Source: Bacteroidales bacterium
Lineage (GTDB): Bacteria; Bacteroidota; Bacteroidia; Bacteroidales; VadinHA17
Assembly: GCA_030692905.1 (NCBI GenBank)
Contig: JAUYBT010000015.1
Location: 1 to 21,313, forward strand
Direction: 5' to 3'
Length of the DNA stretch: 21,313 nt
Each line of letters begins with the position of its first letter. Position 1 is the stretch's first letter. Shown here in pieces: positions 1 through 7,875 of the stretch. The position numbers were made by a program, and so were the translations under genes. A model generated the notes under the pieces. The model did not search any database, was not told where the DNA came from, and saw nothing but the letters and a program-made list of their open reading frames with translations.

Positions 1-1
1 C

Positions 2-1186
2 GATCCTCCTGAAATGGTTGAGTATTCAAAAATTCCGTTCAGCGTTCTTGACAGTGAAAAAAACAAAGTACTTGCAAAAGAGACTGCCCTGAAGTCAATT
101 GTTCTTCTGAAGAATGAAAAAAATCTTCTCCCGTTGAAAAAAAAGATAGGAACTGTAGCTGTTATCGGACCCAATTCCGACCAGGCCTGTGGTTTAGGGG
201 GTAGCGATAATGGTACTCCATCTGATCCCATAACTCCGTTAAGAGGTATAAAGGAAGAACTTGCCGGAATTTCTGAAGTCCTTTATGCTCAGGGATGTAA
301 CTGGGCAGCCGGTATGCCTGGACAGAAAACTGCCGAAGAGCTGAAAACGGAAGCATTGGATGTTGCTAAAAAAGCCAATGTTATTATAATGTGCATGGGT
401 ATCACACCAAGACTGGAAGGTGAAGAAATGAAAGTTTCAATAGATGGTTTCAGGGGAGGCGACAGAACCCGGATCGACCTTCCGGATGTACAGCAGGAAC
501 TCATCAAGGAAATTCATGCAATGGGGAAACCCGTAGTGCTGGTCCTTCTTAATGGAAGCGCTCTTGCTATTAACTGGGAAAAGGATAATATCCCGGCTAT
601 CCTCGAAACATGGTACGGCGGACAAGCTGCAGGTCAGGCTATTGCTGATGTGATCTTTGGAGACTATAACCCCGGGGGCCGTCTTCCTGTAACCTTTTAT
701 AAATCGGTGAATGATCTTCCCGATTTTACAGATTATAAAATGGAAAACCGTACATACCGCTATTTTAAAGGTGAACCTTTATATGCCTTTGGATATGGTT
801 TAAGTTACACCACTTTTAAATACAGTAAATTTAGTGTGGCAAAAACCTATAATGCCGGAGATACAATCAAAGTAAGTGTAAATGTAAAAAACACAGGCAA
901 AATTGCAGGTGATGAAGTTGTGCAACTTTATATATCAAATCTCAGTTCTTCAGTACTGGTACCTATTCGGGCATTGAAAGCTTTCAAACGAATTCTTCTT
1001 CTTCCGGGCGAAGTCAAAACTGTCAGTTTTTCAATAGCTCCGGAAGCATTCTCAGTTATTAATGAACAAAATAAACGTGTAATTAAACCGGGGCTTTTTG
1101 AATTCACTGTTGGTGGTGGTCAGCCTGAAAAAAATAAAACAGGAAAGGATGATAAGGTACTTAAGAAAGTACTTACCCTGTTATGA
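2..1186 (+). CDS. Glycoside hydrolase family 3 enzyme, beta-xylosidase/glucosidase type, C-terminal part only
   Basis: The reading frame is open from base 2, before the first ATG at 14, so the gene begins upstream of the window and only the C-terminal half is seen. What is visible is the GH3 C-terminal alpha/beta sandwich (VAVIGPNSD, then GGSDNGTPSDPITPLRGI) followed by a fibronectin-III-like domain whose entry motif is YAFGYGLSYTTF. The LEGEEM...GGDRT stretch resembles bacterial GH3 beta-xylosidases, where a Glu in this loop is the likely acid/base. The catalytic Asp nucleophile would lie in the missing N-terminal domain. The family hydrolyses terminal beta-xylose or beta-glucose from oligosaccharides, usually in the periplasm. 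The CE15 esterase 82 bases downstream on the same strand supports a xylan role. GH3 membership is secure; xylose specificity is inferred from motif style and context. Confidence 0.93.
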   Translation, partial: DPPEMVEYSKIPFSVLDSEKNKVLAKETALKSIVLLKNEKNLLPLKKKIGTVAVIGPNSDQACGLGGSDNGTPSDPITPLRGIKEELAGISEVLYAQGCNWAAGMPGQKTAEELKTEALDVAKKANVIIMCMGITPRLEGEEMKVSIDGFRGGDRTRIDLPDVQQELIKEIHAMGKPVVLVLLNGSALAINWEKDNIPAILETWYGGQAAGQAIADVIFGDYNPGGRLPVTFYKSVNDLPDFTDYKMENRTYRYFKGEPLYAFGYGLSYTTFKYSKFSVAKTYNAGDTIKVSVNVKNTGKIAGDEVVQLYISNLSSSVLVPIRALKAFKRILLLPGEVKTVSFSIAPEAFSVINEQNKRVIKPGLFEFTVGGGQPEKNKTGKDDKVLKKVLTLL

Positions 1187-1268
1187 CTTATCATACAGCA
1201 ATAATTATTAACCTGGTAAAAAAACAGATCATCAAATTATTTTATCATATTCATAAACAAAAAACCAA

Positions 1269-2669
1269 ATGAAGAGACTAATTTCTACAGTAACAGGATG
1301 TCTGTTGATGTTTACTTTTTCAATCGGACAATTTGCTAGGCAGAATCAGGACAGCATACGGCAACTGACACAGCAGGATCATAAAAAAATGATGGAGCTT
1401 CTCGGGATAACTTCAATCCGGCCGGGACCATCAGGTACTCCAACTGCTCCAAATGCAGCAAACAGTGATGAGTCTAAAGCTACCAGGTATACCTCGCTTC
1501 CCGATCCATTGATACTGAATAACGGTAAGAGAGTAACAACAGCCAAAACCTGGTGGAAAAAACGACGTCCTGAAATCTCAGAATTATTCGACAGGGAGTT
1601 ATATGGACGTGTTCCTGTGAATGTTCCGAAGGTGAAGTGGGAATTAGTAAGTCAGAGAAAAGATTCCGTCGGGAAATTTCCGGTAATTATCAAAAAACTG
1701 GCTGGCAGGGTTAATAATTCTGCCTATCCCTCCATAAGTGTCAATATTGATCTTACATTAACCACGCCTTTAAATAACAAAGAGCTCGTACCTGTAGTTA
1801 TGGAATTCGGTTTTGCGATGCCATCAGGTCCCCGTCCGGGTGCCACTACCAACAGACCACCGGTAGCAGCCACTAACCGACCGCTGGGACCTACCGGCCC
1901 GACATGGCAACAGCAGGTACTTGCTGAAGGTTGGGGATATGCAATTCTTGTCCCGGGTAGCATCCAGGCAGATAATGGGGCGGGATTGAGAAGCGGTATT
2001 ATCGGACTGGTAAATAAGGGTGAGCCCCGTAAGCTGGATGACTGGGGCACGCTTCGTGCCTGGGCATGGGGTGCAAGTCGTGCTCTTGATTATTTTGAAA
2101 CAGATAAAGCGGTCGACCCAAAGAGAATTGGTATTGAGGGTATGTCACGTTATGGTAAAGCAGCAATAGTTACAATGGCATACGATCAGAGGTTTGCAAT
2201 AGGCTTTATAGCATCATCAGGTGCTGGTGGTGCAAAGCTCTACAGAAGGATATTCGGAGAGCAGGTCGAGAATCTTGCAGGTTCAGGTGAATACCACTGG
2301 TTTGCAGGCAATTTCATAAAATATGCCGGACCATTGACGCAGAATGATCTGCCAGTTGATGCCCACGAACTGGTTGCAATGTGCGCTCCACGTCCGGTCT
2401 TTATAAGTTCCGGTTCGCCAAATGGTGATAGCTGGGTTGATGGCAAAGGAATGTTTCTTGCAGGTGCCTATGCAAGTCCGGTTTATGAGCTTCTGGGAAG
2501 AAAAGGTATGGGTACAACGGAATTTCCTCCTATTGAAACATCACTCATCGATGGCGATGTAGCTTTTCGCCAGCATACCGGTGGTCATACAGCCGGTCCC
2601 AACTGGCCTATATTCATCCAGTTTGCAAAACGATACTTCGATGCAACGGATTCGAGAAAAATGAAATAG
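1269..2669 (+). CDS. CE15 glucuronoyl (4-O-methyl-glucuronoyl) esterase
   Basis: An exported alpha/beta hydrolase of 466 residues with an N-terminal signal peptide (MKRLISTVTGCLLMFTFSIG). The nucleophile elbow GMSRYGKAA puts the catalytic Ser at residue 293, and RQHTGGHTAGPNW near residues 435-446 holds the likely catalytic His (His440, less likely His436). The APRPVFISSGSPNGDSWVD stretch is typical of bacterial CE15 enzymes, and an Asp there may be the triad acid. CE15 enzymes cleave the ester between glucuronic acid side chains of xylan and lignin alcohols. An insertion rich in Pro, Ala, Thr and Arg (about residues 185-212, with NRPPVAA and NRPLGPT units) is a likely flexible loop. It is probably cotranscribed with the GH3 gene. 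The family call is strong; the natural substrate is inferred. Confidence 0.9.
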   Translation: MKRLISTVTGCLLMFTFSIGQFARQNQDSIRQLTQQDHKKMMELLGITSIRPGPSGTPTAPNAANSDESKATRYTSLPDPLILNNGKRVTTAKTWWKKRRPEISELFDRELYGRVPVNVPKVKWELVSQRKDSVGKFPVIIKKLAGRVNNSAYPSISVNIDLTLTTPLNNKELVPVVMEFGFAMPSGPRPGATTNRPPVAATNRPLGPTGPTWQQQVLAEGWGYAILVPGSIQADNGAGLRSGIIGLVNKGEPRKLDDWGTLRAWAWGASRALDYFETDKAVDPKRIGIEGMSRYGKAAIVTMAYDQRFAIGFIASSGAGGAKLYRRIFGEQVENLAGSGEYHWFAGNFIKYAGPLTQNDLPVDAHELVAMCAPRPVFISSGSPNGDSWVDGKGMFLAGAYASPVYELLGRKGMGTTEFPPIETSLIDGDVAFRQHTGGHTAGPNWPIFIQFAKRYFDATDSRKMK

Positions 2670-2682
2670 AGGTTACTTATAA

Positions 2683-2736
2683 AACCCATCCTCCGGCTCA
2701 TTCCCTTAAGTCTAAGGGAAGGGTATGGGATGGGTT
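2683..2736. terminator. Nested inverted repeat between convergent genes
   Basis: The outer arms AACCCATCC (2683-2691) and GGATGGGTT (2728-2736) enclose an inner perfect hairpin, TTCCCTTA (2701-2708) and TAAGGGAA (2713-2720), with loop AGTC. It starts 13 bases after the CE15 stop and lies about 60 bases beyond the end of the convergent DUF6807 gene, where a shared terminator would sit. No clear T-run follows on either strand, so it could instead be a dispersed intergenic repeat or a cruciform-forming element. Confidence 0.4.
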
Positions 2737-2793
2737 AAGAACAATAGAAGGTTATAAAAAAGGGTCACAAAGGTCAGATAGGAAAAATATTGA

Positions 2794-3696
2794 TTATTTT
2801 TCGTTTTTATATTTCTCAAATGCTTCAGCGATCTTAGCCTGATTATTGTCGCCGGAATGGACAAGTACCCTGTAACGGAGATTTAAAACAGTCCCTTTTT
2901 TCATGATTGTCTCTGTTCCGTTTTCAGGCCAGTACATCGGTGTTGACGACATGAAACCATAATCGCGTGTGAACCATGGTGAAGGATACCACGGATTGGA
3001 AGGATGCTGGAAAATTGCCAGCCCCTCGATTGCATCACCGCGTTTACCATAAAAATCCATCCATGGTGAATTCTTGCCGAAAGTATCTTTTTCGCTTTTT
3101 ATCCCTTCGGCATTTATCATTGTACCTCCGTTTTTTACAGATAAATCTGCTGCCATTCTTGCACTGAACAGGGAATGGTTTGTCTTCTTAATAGTTACAT
3201 CAATCAACATCTCCATCTTTATTTCAACATCTATCTGGCTGACAGTGGCCGACGGAGAGGTGATGATAATCGTCCTGGTGTCTTTAACCGGGGATATTGC
3301 TCCTGGTCTGCTCCAGATACATTCATCGGTAATAATCACAGTATCACCACCCTGCTTGATTATTTCAGCATTAACAGAGATTATCCTGCCACGTTCCAGC
3401 CCTTCCTGCCAGTAGTTTCCACCGTTCACCAGATCGCATCCGAAAAAGAGCGAGCTGTGATGCGGGTATTCCCCGTTACGCATTGACGTAACAGAACCAC
3501 CTGAAACAGGACCGTTTACCGGATAGAAAAAAGGATACTTCTCATCGCCTGAAAAGATATAGCTGGTAAAATACTTGTTATCAATTGTAACATTGATTTT
3601 TGAACCAACCTTTACTGCGGTTATTTTTGCGGCGGAGATGGGTATAACAATCATGATACCTGCGATCAGCAAGGTAACGATATAGAGTTTTTTCAT
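2794..3696 (-). CDS. DUF6807 (PmoA-like) exported protein, copy A
   Basis: A 300-residue protein with a signal peptide of about 22 residues ending near ISAA. Family signatures visible are a paired His motif (EYPHHSSLFFGCD, His79-His80), a WPEN motif (256-259) and the C-terminal strand LRYRVLVHSGD. These match the larger DUF6807 protein at 18276-19544 (DHRHH, WPEN, LKYRLLVYNG), so homology is visible inside the window. Members are often annotated as PmoA-family, but no methane-oxidation role is implied. The biochemical function is unknown, though paired His suggest a catalytic or metal site. It starts 17 bases after the stop of the Gfo/Idh/MocA gene, so the two are cotranscribed. The mature part differs from copy B at only about 20 of 280 positions by eye, whereas the signal peptides are quite different. 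Confidence 0.85.
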   Translation of the reverse strand: MKKLYIVTLLIAGIMIVIPISAAKITAVKVGSKINVTIDNKYFTSYIFSGDEKYPFFYPVNGPVSGGSVTSMRNGEYPHHSSLFFGCDLVNGGNYWQEGLERGRIISVNAEIIKQGGDTVIITDECIWSRPGAISPVKDTRTIIITSPSATVSQIDVEIKMEMLIDVTIKKTNHSLFSARMAADLSVKNGGTMINAEGIKSEKDTFGKNSPWMDFYGKRGDAIEGLAIFQHPSNPWYPSPWFTRDYGFMSSTPMYWPENGTETIMKKGTVLNLRYRVLVHSGDNNQAKIAEAFEKYKNEK

Positions 3697-3713
3697 TCTT
3701 CTGAATAACTTAT

Positions 3714-5096
3714 TTACAGCTTAATATAATCAGTTCCATAAGGAGCCCGTTGGGGACGTGAAAGCATTGCATTTGCTTCATTATCATTCACGAATTTCTC
3801 CTTATCAGGATCCCAGTTAAGCTTTCTGCCTAACTTCATTGCAATATGTGTAACCAGGCAAACAGTACAGGCACGATGACCAATTTCAACAGGTGAAATA
3901 GGCTCTTTACGCGATTTGATACAATCGAGCCAGTTACCAGTTTGTGATTCGCTCACATACAGATGTAATTCATTCGGGCCAATCACAGATTTCAGAATCT
4001 TAGGATCACTTGCATCAAGCGCTCTGGCATTTTTATCCACAACAACAGGATCGCTTGATGTTGCTGTATAGCCACCACGTGTTACGAAAATCCAGCCTTC
4101 AGTTCCCTCGTACCTTACACCGTTAGGATAACCTCCACTGGTGAGTAGTGTTATTCCGTTTTTATATTCAGCTTTTGACATGAAGTCTCCATGAACATCC
4201 CAAAGACCTGATTTCGGGAATTGAGCAACAGCCTCTACCGAGATCGGTCCTGTTAATTCGGTATCCATACCCCAGGCTGCAGAATCGAAATGGTGTTGTC
4301 CCCATCCCGTAATCATCCCTGCCCCGAACTGCTCGCAGCGAAGCCATCCCGGACGATCATTAATACTGTTTTGCGGGTGAACCCGCATTTCAGTATAATA
4401 GACATTCGGAGTAGATCCTAACCACATGTCATAGTTAAGGTTCTTTGGAATTGGCATCTCAGGAACTTCAGGTCCTGCAGGATCTCCGGGCAGTCCTATT
4501 TTTACAGTATGCAGTTTTCCTATCCTGCCATTTCTGACAAGCTCGGCAGCATATCTCCACTGCACGCTTGAGCGCTGCTGGGTTCCTACCTGCAGAATAA
4601 CCTTTTTACGTCTTACCACATCACTAAGTAATCTTCCCTCTGTAATGGTAAGTGAGGTTGGTTTCTCTAAATAAATATCCTTACCTGCAAGTGCAGCTTC
4701 TATGGCAGGTTGCGAATGCCAATGATCGGGTGTTGTGATCAGGACGGCATCTATGGATTTATCGAGAAGCATCTCTTTATAGTCTCCATAGGTCTTAACG
4801 TTGACGTAACCTTTACTGCCGGTTTTTTTCGTGTAGTAATCTTCAATAAGCTGTTTGCCAAGGATCATCCTGTTTGAATCTAAGTCAGAGACAGCTACTA
4901 ACATGGCTGTATCAAACCTCATTGTTGCTGAAACGTCACCACTTCCCTGCCTGCCACATCCGATCCATCCGATGTTGATCTTATCGCTGGGGGGATTTTT
5001 ACCTATGACAGATGAGGGGACAATGGTAGGCATGATGACCGTTCCGGCAGCAGCTGCCATTGTGTTTGAAATAAATTTTCTTCTTTTCATATTCAT
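3714..5096 (-). CDS. Exported Gfo/Idh/MocA-family oxidoreductase, copy A
   Basis: A 460-residue NAD(P)-dependent sugar oxidoreductase. The N-terminus carries a Tat-like signal (MKRRKFISNT followed by an Ala-rich core), so it is probably folded with its cofactor and then exported. The Rossmann motif GWIGCGRQGSG is at about 44-53, TPDHWH at about 122-127, the canonical EKP motif at 144-146 and the C-terminal-domain WGQHHFD motif in the substrate site. The family oxidises or reduces a sugar hydroxyl, often at C3. An alternative start is the second Met two codons in; the difference is trivial. It is first in a two-gene unit with the DUF6807 gene. Upstream lies a transposase remnant, so its promoter is confined to the roughly 50 bases before that remnant or lies inside it. 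The sugar substrate cannot be told from sequence. Confidence 0.9.
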   Translation of the reverse strand: MNMKRRKFISNTMAAAAGTVIMPTIVPSSVIGKNPPSDKINIGWIGCGRQGSGDVSATMRFDTAMLVAVSDLDSNRMILGKQLIEDYYTKKTGSKGYVNVKTYGDYKEMLLDKSIDAVLITTPDHWHSQPAIEAALAGKDIYLEKPTSLTITEGRLLSDVVRRKKVILQVGTQQRSSVQWRYAAELVRNGRIGKLHTVKIGLPGDPAGPEVPEMPIPKNLNYDMWLGSTPNVYYTEMRVHPQNSINDRPGWLRCEQFGAGMITGWGQHHFDSAAWGMDTELTGPISVEAVAQFPKSGLWDVHGDFMSKAEYKNGITLLTSGGYPNGVRYEGTEGWIFVTRGGYTATSSDPVVVDKNARALDASDPKILKSVIGPNELHLYVSESQTGNWLDCIKSRKEPISPVEIGHRACTVCLVTHIAMKLGRKLNWDPDKEKFVNDNEANAMLSRPQRAPYGTDYIKL

Positions 5097-5149
5097 AGTA
5101 TTAAATTGTTTGATTACAACGTCTTAAACCTAAATTTCTAAATTAAAAG

Positions 5150-5436
5150 ATGCATTTGTCAGATAAAATGCTCATATTTAGTGTGTTAGAACAAAATTTA
5201 ACACCCACCTATAAATTGCGAGATAAAAGTAATAAAACCATAGAATTTAGGGCAGGGAAAGACGGTAAAAATTTCACAGAGGAACTATTAAGGAGTTATA
5301 CTGGGTTGACCGTAGCTTCAAAATACATTCAGGCACAAGGCATAGGAAAGCTGTTTGACAGGCTTTTCCACCCATAAAACAGAATGCAACGAAGTCCAGT
5401 ACATCACAAATTATGCTGGCTGGTGTGTTAGCTTAG
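5150..5436 (+). pseudogene. Frameshifted N-terminal remnant of an IS transposase (IS1380-like, tentative)
   Basis: An open frame from 5150 reads LEQNLTPTYKL...KNFTEELLRSYTGLTV...IGKLFDRLF and stops at 5375-5377. In the next frame, from about 5368, the sequence continues as PPIKQNATKSSTSQIMLAGVLA to a stop at 5434-5436. Joined, this matches the N-terminal style of Bacteroidota DDE transposases (…GLTV…LF…NATKFS..QI.LA..LA). A single-base loss in the T run near 5365 would explain the frameshift. No DDE catalytic region follows, so this is decayed debris rather than an active element. Family assignment is from memory of motif style and is uncertain; that it is coding debris with a frameshift is better supported. 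Confidence 0.6.
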
Positions 5437-5806
5437 TGGTAAAAAATCCTTAACCACAGTGGAACTCAAAGGATTACACGAAGTTTATGAATTAATCAGG
5501 TTAAAAATGATTATTCCAATGCAACTGACCAGGAATTTTTTTCTAATATAATTGTCTAGTAGACCTTTGCAAATACAATGATAAAGGAATTAATTATAAA
5601 TTACAATGGGAAAAATTATTATCAACAATAGCTTTTATATAAAAAAAATATTTCTTAATATTATGATATAATTACAATTTAGTTGACGACATACACATAC
5701 AATAGTGATGTCTATCATAAAATGGATACAAAAGTCAAAAATGGTTGATAAAAAGATCGTTATTTTATTTAAAATTGATGTTAATTAAAAGTTAGGAGGC
5801 CTAAGA
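5437..5806. other. AT-rich intergenic region upstream of the third oxidoreductase
   Basis: There is no convincing gene here. One frame stays open from about 5437 to 5550 (…KSLTTVELKGLHEVYELIRL…) and may be more decayed coding DNA, but I cannot assign it. From about 5560 the sequence is strongly AT-rich and presumably holds the promoter of the gene at 5807. I found no clear Bacteroidota -33/-7 pair. Confidence 0.5.
5794..5799 (+). promoter_or_regulatory. Strong Shine-Dalgarno AGGAGG
   Basis: A perfect AGGAGG sits seven bases before the ATG at 5807 and fixes that start. Strong Shine-Dalgarno motifs are uncommon in Bacteroidota, and other starts in this window lack one, so it stands out. Confidence 0.7.
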
Positions 5807-7267
5807 ATGAAATTAAAACGTCGTGTATTTATTAAAAAGTCAATGCTTGCGTCGGCTGGTGTAGCTCTCGGAGCACCTGCCTATATTAAAGGCTATATGC
5901 AGACTCAGCCGAGTGATGTAATTAATGTAGCTGTTTGTGGAATCAATGGCCGTGGTAAGACACATTATTCGAACTTTACAAAGATAAAGAATACCAGAGT
6001 TGTAGCTTTATGCGACCCTATTGAGTATATTTTTCCCGATGCGATTGCCGCAATAGAGAAACTCGGCGGGCCCAAACCGAAGACAGTTATTGACTATCGT
6101 AATCTAATGACCGATAAGGACATAGATGTTATTTCCATTGCTACACCAGACTACTGGCACGCTCTTATGACTATCGTGGCATGTCAGGCTGGAAAGGATG
6201 TATATGTCGAAAAACCGGGTTCGCATACCATAGATGAAAGTAGAAAAATGGTACAGGCGGCGAGAAAATATAACAGGATCGTCCAGATAGGGACACAGCA
6301 TCGCAGTAACAGAGTCAGTCAGAAAGCTATCGAAGTACTCCATCAGGGCTTAATCGGAGATATTTACATGGGGCGCGGGATTGAGTTTAAACGTCGTCAA
6401 ACTATTGGAAGAGTAGCAAACAGTCCTATTCCTAAGGGTGTTAATTGGGATCTCTTCCGGGGACCGGCACCAATGATACCGTTCAACAAGAACCATTTCC
6501 TTTATAACTGGCATTGGTATTGGGATACAAGTACTAGCGAGCTCTCAGCCAATGGTATTCATCCAATGGATAGGGTTCGCCTGGGAATGAACATAACTGA
6601 ACATCCCACAAAGATACATTGCACCGGCGGTTTTTATGGATGGGATTCGGATCAGGAAGTACCTAATTTTCAGGTTGCAACATTCGAGTATGCCAACGGG
6701 AAAATTATGGAACTGGAGATAAGGAGTTTACCAAATATTGGCGGATCAGGCGATATAGAATGGTATGGTACTAAAGGATGGGCCACACTGTACGGGAGTA
6801 GTTTTCAGGCATACGTGACCGATGATGATACCGGGCATCTAATTGCTAGTCCCCGGAGTGCTGCTGCACAGGGACAAGCACCTGCTGGTGCTGCTCGGGG
6901 ACAAATGCCTGCTGGTGCTGCGGGGATGCCCTCAAGAAGTGCTCCAAAACCGACAGTGAGTATCACAACTGCAGATTTACCAGTGGATGCGAGGGCTGAT
7001 GAATTATTCAAAGCCGGAATTGACCCCCATTTTATGAATTTTGTTGATTGCGTGAAGAGCCGCAAACGAGAGGATCTTAATAGTGAAATAGAAGTTGGAC
7101 ATATATCAACTACACAGGCGCTTTTGGGGTGCATAGCATACAGGACAGGCAGGAAGCTTACATTTGACGGGAAAACCGAAAGATTTGTCAATGATGATGA
7201 TGCAAATACCTATCTGGCACGACCAGGAGGAGGTCGTAAGCCCTATAATATACCAAATGTGGTTTAG
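5807..7267 (+). CDS. Exported Gfo/Idh/MocA-family oxidoreductase, third and divergent member
   Basis: A 486-residue family member with a Tat-like N-terminus (KLKRRVFIKKSMLASAGVA). The nucleotide-binding motif is GINGRGK, followed by TPDYWH and the EKP motif at residues 135-137. The substrate-domain His/Asp motif is NGIHPMD, unlike HHFD in copies A and B, so it belongs to a different subgroup. A low-complexity Ala/Gly/Gln/Pro insertion (about residues 350-385) containing a 27-base tandem repeat interrupts the C-terminal domain. It is the only plus-strand gene in the middle of the window, has its own strong ribosome binding site and is divergent from copy A. The family is a secure call; the substrate is unknown. 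It may have arrived separately, since remnants of mobile DNA and a broken FAD-oxidoreductase gene flank it. Confidence 0.9.
   Translation: MKLKRRVFIKKSMLASAGVALGAPAYIKGYMQTQPSDVINVAVCGINGRGKTHYSNFTKIKNTRVVALCDPIEYIFPDAIAAIEKLGGPKPKTVIDYRNLMTDKDIDVISIATPDYWHALMTIVACQAGKDVYVEKPGSHTIDESRKMVQAARKYNRIVQIGTQHRSNRVSQKAIEVLHQGLIGDIYMGRGIEFKRRQTIGRVANSPIPKGVNWDLFRGPAPMIPFNKNHFLYNWHWYWDTSTSELSANGIHPMDRVRLGMNITEHPTKIHCTGGFYGWDSDQEVPNFQVATFEYANGKIMELEIRSLPNIGGSGDIEWYGTKGWATLYGSSFQAYVTDDDTGHLIASPRSAAAQGQAPAGAARGQMPAGAAGMPSRSAPKPTVSITTADLPVDARADELFKAGIDPHFMNFVDCVKSRKREDLNSEIEVGHISTTQALLGCIAYRTGRKLTFDGKTERFVNDDDANTYLARPGGGRKPYNIPNVV
6872..6925 (+). repeat. In-frame 27-base tandem repeat, two copies
   Basis: Two adjacent 27-base units (6872-6898 and 6899-6925) share GGACAA and CCTGCTGGTGCTGC and differ at five positions. 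They encode GQAPAGAAR and GQMPAGAAG in a linker-like insertion of the third oxidoreductase. This looks like replication-slippage expansion. Confidence 0.85.
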
Positions 7268-7671
7268 TTTTTAAACTTTTTATCTGACCTGATTAGGGAT
7301 TTTCGGGAGTAATAACAAATTTTAAAAATGAGTAAAAAATTTTATCGTGGATTTTACTCATTCTGTGAGAGTCCGGTGAAGTAATTGTAATTGGCTTTTA
7401 TCTTCAAATCTTTTCATCGGGCTTCTTCCTCAGTCTCTCCGTCGATGTTTTTACCAGTTTTCCTCACTTTTACAGTAGTTTCTTCCCCCGATAATTATTA
7501 TCCCTTTTGAGTTATTGCTTTAAAATCGACGTAATTTGAGTTGTACAGATATTTGAATCAATTATAGGGTAGTTTGGTGAGTTTTATCACAGTCAATAAT
7601 CTATTAAATATTTATTTATCAAATAATTTTACGAAACTTTTGAAGTCAAATTTTATACTTAAACAATATGA
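7268..7671. other. Intergenic region with an 11-bp inverted repeat
   Basis: No gene is recognised. About 60 bases after the oxidoreductase stop, AATGAGTAAAA (7327-7337) and TTTTACTCATT (7352-7362) form a perfect 11-bp stem with a 14-base loop, a possible weak terminator. On the minus strand, two tiny frames (…VKVRKTGKNIDGETEEEAR and MKRFEDKSQLQLLHRTLTE) overlap by ATGA near 7410. They may be coding debris but match nothing I recognise. The rest is AT-rich without visible structure. Confidence 0.45.
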
Positions 7672-7701
7672 ACCCCCTCTATAATCATTTCCAATACCAA
7701 A

Positions 7702-7875
7702 TCCGACCATCATGCACACATGTCCACAAGGAATACGGCATGCTGTATGGGTCAGGATCAAGCAGCAGGTACTGCGGCTGCATTATGTGCAGCAAAAAAA
7801 TGCAGTACCCGGAAGTTACCTTATAATGATTTAAGAAATGCCCTGGCAAGAAATAATGTCTATTTCGGAAGTTAA
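7702..7875 (+). pseudogene. C-terminal remnant of an FAD-dependent oxidoreductase
   Basis: The frame ending at the TAA at 7873-7875 reads SDHHAHMSTRNTACCMGQ, DQAAGTAAALCAAKKCSTRK and a short tail ending NNVYFGS. This is the characteristic C-terminus of FAD-dependent oxidoreductases (PF12831 type), where DHxAH...MGxAAGTAAAL binds the flavin. No N-terminal GxGxxG dinucleotide-binding region precedes it, and an in-frame stop lies at 7669-7671, so only the last 50 to 60 residues survive. Its stop codon overlaps the stop of the convergent cupin gene by three bases. It is presumably a deletion remnant of a once complete carbohydrate-locus gene, because such flavoenzymes often accompany Gfo/Idh/MocA genes. 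Confidence 0.75.

Larger units (their letters stand above)
2794..5096 (-). repeat. Paralogous cassette copy A (oxidoreductase + DUF6807)
   Basis: This two-gene block is repeated, same order and strand, at 8856-11178. Similarity is strongest through the DUF6807 gene and the C-terminal two thirds of the oxidoreductase. It is weak in both signal peptides and in the Rossmann domain. Confidence 0.9.

Noticed and set aside
1724..2050. 108-residue minus-strand open frame inside the CE15 gene
   Set aside because: It lies wholly within a well-supported gene on the other strand, has no recognisable motif and reflects codon bias of the real frame.
3074..3486. Two overlapping plus-strand frames opposite DUF6807 copy A
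   Set aside because: They are antisense to a conserved gene and look like frame shadows, with no domain; a similar shadow appears opposite copy B because the DNA is paralogous.
5425..5445. GTTAGCTTAGTGGTAAAAA resembles a tRNA D-arm
   Set aside because: No acceptor stem, anticodon arm or TTC arm can be formed around it, and it overlaps the end of the transposase remnant reading frame.
7328..7384. Tiny plus-strand frame of 18 codons beginning MSKKFYRGF
   Set aside because: It coincides with the 11-bp inverted repeat, is very short and has no recognisable relative; a structural element is more likely than a gene.
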